A DNA stretch of 10,344 nucleotides from Nitrosospira sp. (GTDB taxonomy: Bacteria > Pseudomonadota > Gammaproteobacteria > Burkholderiales > Nitrosomonadaceae): contig JAKDLC010000050.1 of the NCBI GenBank assembly GCA_030453055.1, positions 1 to 10,344 of the forward strand. The letters run 5' to 3'. Positions 6,701 through 10,344 of the stretch are shown here, piece by piece (within the stretch, counting starts at the first letter, position 1; every line of letters starts with the position of its first letter). The notes under the pieces were generated by a model. The model was not told where the DNA came from and did no database searches. It was given only the letters and a program-made list of their open reading frames with translations. The position numbers were made by a program, and so were the translations under genes.

Positions 6701-8565
6701 GCGAGATTGACAAGAACCGTGACATCCTGCGCCAGGTTACTCAGTGGCTCATCGAAGCGAAAGCTTGGGGCAAGCAACTAGAAAGGCTTCAGAGCAACAA
6801 CTCCATCCGTCAAGCGCTGGTTGGTTGGCTGGATACCACGAAGCGCCTCATTTCCACTCGTCAGGTGGATAAGCGGCAAACCCTACTATCAGAAGCACGC
6901 AAGCTGATGATGAAGTGCGCGGACGCGGTACCGGTCTGGATCATGCCGATTTCGTTGATGGCTGAGAGCTTTGATCCAAGGACAACCCGCTTCGATGTGG
7001 TAATCATCGACGAAGCCAGCCAGGCTGATCTCAATGCCCTCATTCCACTCTACATGGGCAAGCGGATCGTCGTCGTTGGAGATCACGAACAGGTCACGCC
7101 ACTGGGTGTCGGGAAGGATCAAACCATTCTTGAAAACCTCCAGAAATCCATGCTCCAGGACATCCCGAATTCGCACCTGTTCGATAATATGTCCTCCATT
7201 TACGACATCGGACGGCAATCATTCGGGGATGCTATCCGTTTGGTCGAGCACTTCCGCTGCGTCCCTGAAATCATTGCCTTCAGTAACCAGCTCTCCTACG
7301 AGGGCAAGATTCGTCCCCTCCGCGAATCCAATTCGACGCATATCAAGCCTGCATGTGTGCCCTGCTGGGTGGATGGGGTACGAGACGGGGACATCAACAA
7401 GGGTGAGGCTCAGAAGATCGTCGCACTTATCAATGCGATGATCCAGCACCCGGCCTACGTCGGCAAGACGATTGGCGTTATCTCCATGCTCAAGGAAAAC
7501 CAGGCAGTGCTCATCCAGTCGATGTTGCATAAGGAAGTTAATAGCGTCGAAATCGAGAAGCGCCGCATTCAGGCAGGCATGTCCCCCGAGTTTCAAGGCG
7601 ACGAGCGGGACATTATTTTCCTCTCCATGGTCGACAGTTCCGCCGAGGAAGGTACGCTGCGAGCAACGGGGGAAGGCGCTTTCGAGCTAACCAAGAAGCG
7701 CTACAACGTGGCCGCGAGCCGCGCTCGTGACCAACTCTGGGTGGTGCATTCATTTGACCCGGATCTCCATCTCAAAACCACTGATCTTCGATTCCGCTTG
7801 CTCCAGCATGTCAAAGATCCGATGGCGTCACTCCGGGTATTCAATCAGGAAGTCGGGAAGACAGAATCACCCTTCGAGCGGGAGGTACTAAAGAGGCTCA
7901 CCGACGCTGGTTTCCGGGTCAGGACACAGTGGCAGGTTGGTTACTTCCGGATAGACATGGTGGTGGAAGGTGGCAGCAAACGCCTTGCTATCGAATGTGA
8001 TGGGGATCGCTATCACCCGATGGAGAAACTGGCCGAGGACATGGAGCGTCAATCAATCCTGGAGCGCCTTGGCTGGCAGTTCGTAAGGGTCAGGGGTAGC
8101 GCATTCTACCGCAATCCGAAATTGGCCATGAGGCCAGTATTTGCTCGGCTTGGTGAACTGGAGATACCTCCGGAGTGTGACGTGGCTGAAGAGCCAGCAA
8201 CCAATATGACACTGGTCCATGAGTTGGAAGAATTGATTGCTCGAAGCTTCGAGAATTCGGGGGAAGCAGTAGATCTATCTGACGCCGCCGAAGTGCATGA
8301 ACAACCAGGCGACGACGACGCAGAAACTGAGGAGGCAGAGTTTGCTTCGAATCCCATGGATTTCGATTACGGGCGAGTTGAGTCACTGCTGCATGATCTG
8401 GGCGGGCTCTCACCGTTGGAAGACTTTCTACGGCACTTCGCCAAGTCCAATGGTTTTCAGCGGCTCGGGCGTAATGTCCGGAAGGGTTTGGAATCCGAGC
8501 TGGCGGGGCTTCGTCGCAAGGGCAAGATCACGATTGAGAGTGGCGTAATCCAGCTTTTGAATTGA
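3757..8565 (+). CDS. Giant SF1 helicase with C-terminal Vsr/DUF559-like nuclease domain
   Basis: A 1602-residue cytosolic protein read from GTG. Residues 1-330 are an unassigned N-terminal region, followed by a Gly/Ser-rich linker (339-361). The SF1 (UPF1-like) helicase motifs are Q378, Walker A GPPGTGKT (395-402), Walker B VVIIDEAS (1081-1088; D1085, E1086), GDHEQ (1108-1112), EHFRC (1164-1168), FQGDERD (1279-1285) and RYNVAASRAR (1315-1324; arginine finger region). A mostly helical insertion of about 640 residues separates the early motifs from Walker B. Next comes a PD-(D/E)XK nuclease of the Vsr/DUF559 kind: SPFEREVLKRL (from 1371), D1400, ECDG (E1413, D1415), H1420, D1428 and R1431. After an acidic linker (about 1495-1530), a winged-helix-like tail (about 1538-1602) ends the protein. 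All motifs look intact, so both ATPase and nuclease activity are predicted. Helicase-nuclease fusions of this type cluster in defence islands; the role here is inferred from architecture and position. Confidence 0.93.
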   Translation: MNEIVKNKVRQLYHFLKEANQLRFRPIRMLGDQPKVVRLADMPDHPSMQLYRPVRVVNTQEMPDILLRIKRPATTRCPAPPDILASWLLPGWDDPNKPATYAESRNETEEEKTVTVRFDDDEQRISDFIAWDIQRNAWVVPEQVARKALRFFEVFYDIHSTIEKDGEQLELLVADGHLSWQTTSGNDGLITIDHPILLKRVELRFNANGPEFTIHETDREPELYSSLFVDLQDVSSVAIRSRKNELEASSYHPIGWEDTEAFLKAFIQTVSPINGEFLDKPATGGATTTPRMWRDPILFLRKRIAGIANAVDAIIDDVDHQEIFPPALAQITGTMEEWEGSGLGDGSGSSDADGAGQQATPTISDEDILLAKEANEAQLQIIRRLHHSGSVIVQGPPGTGKTHTIGNLIGHLLSQGKSILVTAQTAKALRVLRDKVPEVLQPLCVSVLGSDQDARRQLESSIGSITERLTSDSSVTLLDKATKFESERKVLLRHSNELNHKLRKALENEYREIVIGERHFSPSDAARFVSSHQALHAWVPGPVRLATPISLSEPELVRFYALGASYTVEEEQDARYPLPELAEFPSERQFQIMVSEYRHLLTCDLSVGADRWQSGGSGSGAIEALANTLESEFSDDLRSQSWRPYAIVAGIHGGTEREVWDRLITHIEKSAEANSKHALMFHHRPQLSETFPAHKQRQITVEICEHLAAGGKLGFIQLATRSEWRQFIKTASVTAGQPNHQDHFEAIGCLAELESYRLELEFPWNNLIGQHISKPFNTFGNSPELSCRALIPEIRRCLDWHSSVWKLLVAKLEAEGLKVDRVLASMPHEASQISEHLMIDRLATDVLPALLVAEAGRRKLRECEAGFDHLANLSTQVDPTSPDKGCIGRIIAAVRSRNPETYVAAMEYARRLHTVKPLVLERDALADKLKLVALAWAEHVTNRVPPHNQGRIPGDVGKAWTWRQLHDTLAERDCLDAHELQREIDKNRDILRQVTQWLIEAKAWGKQLERLQSNNSIRQALVGWLDTTKRLISTRQVDKRQTLLSEARKLMMKCADAVPVWIMPISLMAESFDPRTTRFDVVIIDEASQADLNALIPLYMGKRIVVVGDHEQVTPLGVGKDQTILENLQKSMLQDIPNSHLFDNMSSIYDIGRQSFGDAIRLVEHFRCVPEIIAFSNQLSYEGKIRPLRESNSTHIKPACVPCWVDGVRDGDINKGEAQKIVALINAMIQHPAYVGKTIGVISMLKENQAVLIQSMLHKEVNSVEIEKRRIQAGMSPEFQGDERDIIFLSMVDSSAEEGTLRATGEGAFELTKKRYNVAASRARDQLWVVHSFDPDLHLKTTDLRFRLLQHVKDPMASLRVFNQEVGKTESPFEREVLKRLTDAGFRVRTQWQVGYFRIDMVVEGGSKRLAIECDGDRYHPMEKLAEDMERQSILERLGWQFVRVRGSAFYRNPKLAMRPVFARLGELEIPPECDVAEEPATNMTLVHELEELIARSFENSGEAVDLSDAAEVHEQPGDDDAETEEAEFASNPMDFDYGRVESLLHDLGGLSPLEDFLRHFAKSNGFQRLGRNVRKGLESELAGLRRKGKITIESGVIQLLN

Positions 8566-8605
8566 AGAATGTTTGCGCTATTGATCGCTACAGAGTCGTA
8601 ACAAG

Positions 8606-8773
8606 TCATCGAACCGCTTCAATCCTCCTGCGCTGCTCCTCCGACAACGCTGGCGGGTCAACGGCTAGATCGAACAAGGTGACTTGGTTCGGCAAGGCAT
8701 CGTCGCCCGCCACGCGGTCGAGAGTGGCTGCCTTTACATTGGGACCCTGACAGCTGAAATGCCATTGGTGACC
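8606..8773 (-). pseudogene. Possible C-terminal remnant of a lost minus-strand gene
   Basis: On the minus strand, a 55-codon frame is open from just after a TGA (8774-8776) to a TGA at 8606-8608. It reads through QWHFSCQGPNVKAATLDRV and LPNQVTLFDLAVDPP and ends LSEEQRRRIEAVR. The composition (hydrophilic C-terminal helix, G/C-biased third positions) looks like the tail of a real protein. There is no ATG near the upstream end; only an internal GTG could start a peptide of about 34 residues. It may be a truncated remnant of a gene replaced by the neighbouring one, or it may be open by chance in G+C-rich DNA. No family is recognised. Confidence 0.25.
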
Positions 8774-8788
8774 TCAACAGATGCGCAC

Positions 8789-8795
8789 GGAGGAG
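8789..8795 (+). promoter_or_regulatory. Ribosome binding site fixing the ATG start at 8800
   Basis: GGAGGAG is a near-perfect Shine-Dalgarno sequence. Its GGAGG core (8789-8793) lies six bases before the ATG at 8800. The in-frame TTG at 8797 directly before that ATG would leave only one base after the GGAGGAG, so the ATG is preferred. Confidence 0.75.
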
Positions 8796-8799
8796 ATTG

Positions 8800-10290
8800 A
8801 TGACGGAAGATAGGCATGATGCTGTTCCCAGCGTGTACTTCACGGACGTTTTCGAAGTGTCACCTCACGTCCTGGACGAATACGGTGCGTTCAACATCGC
8901 GCTCGTCAACGATCTCCCTCTGTTTGTTGACCCCTTCCTGCTATTTGACAGCGATAACGAAACGTATCGTAGGCTCCACGATGAAATCATCAACTATCTC
9001 TGTTTCCTCAGGGACCGTGCCGTCGCTGACGATCTCACGTCAGGCACCATTTCACACTGGTTGTTGTTCAAGGAGGTAAAGCAGAACTGGTTGGGATTCA
9101 GCAAGTCGGGAAACAGCGGAACGGGGCTGGGAAACGATTTCGCCAAATCGCTGGCATGGAACCTTGTCTCGGTGTTCAAGGAGTTCGGGAACGAGACGAT
9201 CTCGGCCGGTAGCCATATCGAAAAGCTCGGGCTATTGAGCGGCGGCGTTGGCCGAGATCACCTGAGTGACTTCACAACAAACCTCATCAAAGGCTTCTTG
9301 CTCGACTACACGCAGACGTTTGCGCTAGCGCACTTGCGTGCAAACCAGCGAATGCGGGTTCATGTGGAGCGGGTGAAATTTGACTACGAGTCGCGACGAT
9401 GGAAGAGTGGCTACTTCGAACTGCCCTACGTCAGCGGCGATTACGTCCTGCTGACGCCGAAGGGGATTCTGACCCGTGACGAAGCTTGGATTAACCAAGG
9501 GGACTTGCTCGACCGCTTTACTGAGGTCTGCATGGCGGTGTCAGATGACGCGCTTCGCGCACAGGTCAATGACCACTTTTACGCGCAAATAACTAAGCGA
9601 ACGAAAGAGAAGGAGCGTAGAGGCGCAGCGCTGCGTACGATTGAGAAGTTCCACGAGCTCCTCGATTACTACATCCGGCGGAAGGAACAACACGCCTCAG
9701 ACGCCCACCGTCAGAGTGACGCCAAAGTTCGTGAAACGGAACAGCAGTTTGTCGACAACATCAAGGCTCTCGTCAACGAGCATCTGGCCGGCGGTGAGTT
9801 CTACTCATTCGGCGCATCGTATACCGAGAGCTTGAAGCGAGTGCACTATTTGAAACAGGTGATCGAGGACAAAGGCGGGCACCGACTATTCTACATAAAA
9901 GATAAGCCGGTCCAGCGCGAGTCCGACCTGCACATTATGTTTCGGTTGACCTGGTTCGATACCAACTTGGACGTGAACGCTGAAGTTAATAACGGGCGCG
10001 GCCCAGTCGACTACAAAGTCTCAAGGGGCAAGCGAGACGCCAGCTTGGTGGAATTCAATCTCGCCAAGAACACAAGCCTGGAGAAAAACCTGCAGCATCA
10101 AGTCAAGATTTACGAGAAGGCGAGCGACACGACGGCGTCGATTAAGGCCATCCTTTACTTCTCCGAATCAGAACGCCTGCGCGTGCTCAACATTCTCAAG
10201 AAGCTGAAGCTCGAAGATAGGGAGGATATTGTGCTGATCGATGCGAGTCTCGATACCAAGGTATCGGCATCGAAGGCCGACGAATCCTAA
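8800..10290 (+). CDS. Accessory protein with RecB-like PD-(D/E)XK domain at its C-terminus
   Basis: A 496-residue protein with no signal peptide or membrane segment. I do not recognise a named family. The N-terminal half (SVYFTDVFEVSPHVLDEYGA at 11-30, LPLFVDPFLLF at 39-49) looks like a conserved globular domain. Residues about 262-330 are highly charged and probably helical or coiled-coil (TKRTKEKERRGAA onwards). The C-terminus carries GPVDYKVS (D404), LVEFNLAKN (E418, N420) and QVKIY (Q434-Y438). The spacing and order D, E-x-K, QxxxY match RecB-type PD-(D/E)XK nucleases, except that the usual Lys is Asn420; K423 is the nearest lysine. The domain may be inactive, may use a displaced lysine, or may bind DNA only. 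A strong ribosome site fixes the start. It follows the helicase-nuclease gene on the same strand after 234 bases, so a shared role in defence is plausible but inferred. Confidence 0.85.
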   Translation: MTEDRHDAVPSVYFTDVFEVSPHVLDEYGAFNIALVNDLPLFVDPFLLFDSDNETYRRLHDEIINYLCFLRDRAVADDLTSGTISHWLLFKEVKQNWLGFSKSGNSGTGLGNDFAKSLAWNLVSVFKEFGNETISAGSHIEKLGLLSGGVGRDHLSDFTTNLIKGFLLDYTQTFALAHLRANQRMRVHVERVKFDYESRRWKSGYFELPYVSGDYVLLTPKGILTRDEAWINQGDLLDRFTEVCMAVSDDALRAQVNDHFYAQITKRTKEKERRGAALRTIEKFHELLDYYIRRKEQHASDAHRQSDAKVRETEQQFVDNIKALVNEHLAGGEFYSFGASYTESLKRVHYLKQVIEDKGGHRLFYIKDKPVQRESDLHIMFRLTWFDTNLDVNAEVNNGRGPVDYKVSRGKRDASLVEFNLAKNTSLEKNLQHQVKIYEKASDTTASIKAILYFSESERLRVLNILKKLKLEDREDIVLIDASLDTKVSASKADES

Positions 10291-10344
10291 CTAGTTCTCA
10301 TCCAGAAACAGCCGGATATTTGCTGATTGAGTATTCCCAACATT

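Larger units (their letters stand above)
8566..8799. other. Gap between the helicase-nuclease gene and the second accessory gene
   Basis: This 234-base gap has no intrinsic terminator and no clear promoter. Its length argues against tight translational coupling of the two large genes, although co-transcription remains possible. It contains a coding-like minus-strand open frame, listed separately, and the ribosome binding site of the next gene. Confidence 0.5.

Noticed and set aside
8658..8843. 61-codon minus-strand frame with an ATG overlapping the start of the second accessory gene
   Set aside because: Composition is not protein-like and it overlaps a well-supported start; a different minus-strand frame in the same gap looks more coding-like.

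Overview
The window looks like a chromosomal stretch from a betaproteobacterium with a moderately high G+C content. Three things point there: the tmRNA tag (ANDERYALAA), a mtaD-ubiG-HAD phosphatase order shared with other beta/gammaproteobacteria, and ubiG itself, which implies ubiquinone. Nitrosomonadales (Nitrosospira/Nitrosomonas-like) is my best guess, from recall and not from any search.

Left part (1-2621), housekeeping genes on the + strand. A 5'-truncated amidohydrolase of the methylthioadenosine/S-adenosylhomocysteine deaminase family overlaps ubiG by one base (TAATG). A HAD phosphatase annotated as gph follows; its position and sequence make it a candidate for MupP, the N-acetylmuramate-6-phosphate phosphatase of peptidoglycan recycling. 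The ubiG-gph gap is almost filled by a 186-bp element (1725-1910) that is one long imperfect palindrome and resembles a MITE.

Middle part (2622-3756), no protein gene. A repeat-rich stretch (2655-2828) has a 21-bp perfect direct repeat around several hairpins. It leads into a complete one-piece tmRNA gene, ssrA (2955-3316, CCA encoded), which has a plausible promoter and a strong intrinsic terminator. About 400 bp of AT-richer DNA with no convincing gene follows.

Right part (3757-10290), accessory DNA just downstream of ssrA, a classic integration site for genomic islands. It carries two large + strand genes. The first encodes a 1602-residue protein: a uniquely long SF1 helicase core split by a roughly 640-residue insertion, then a Vsr/DUF559-like PD-(D/E)XK nuclease domain and a winged-helix-like tail. 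The second encodes a 496-residue protein I do not recognise by name, whose C-terminus looks like a RecB-type PD-(D/E)XK nuclease (D404, E418, QxxxY at 434-438) with Asn where the catalytic Lys is expected. I infer that the pair is a candidate anti-phage or anti-plasmid module. No integrase, methyltransferase or second att site lies inside the window, so neither the island nor the defence role is proven here. The gap between the two genes holds a coding-like minus-strand open frame without a start, possibly the tail of a broken gene.
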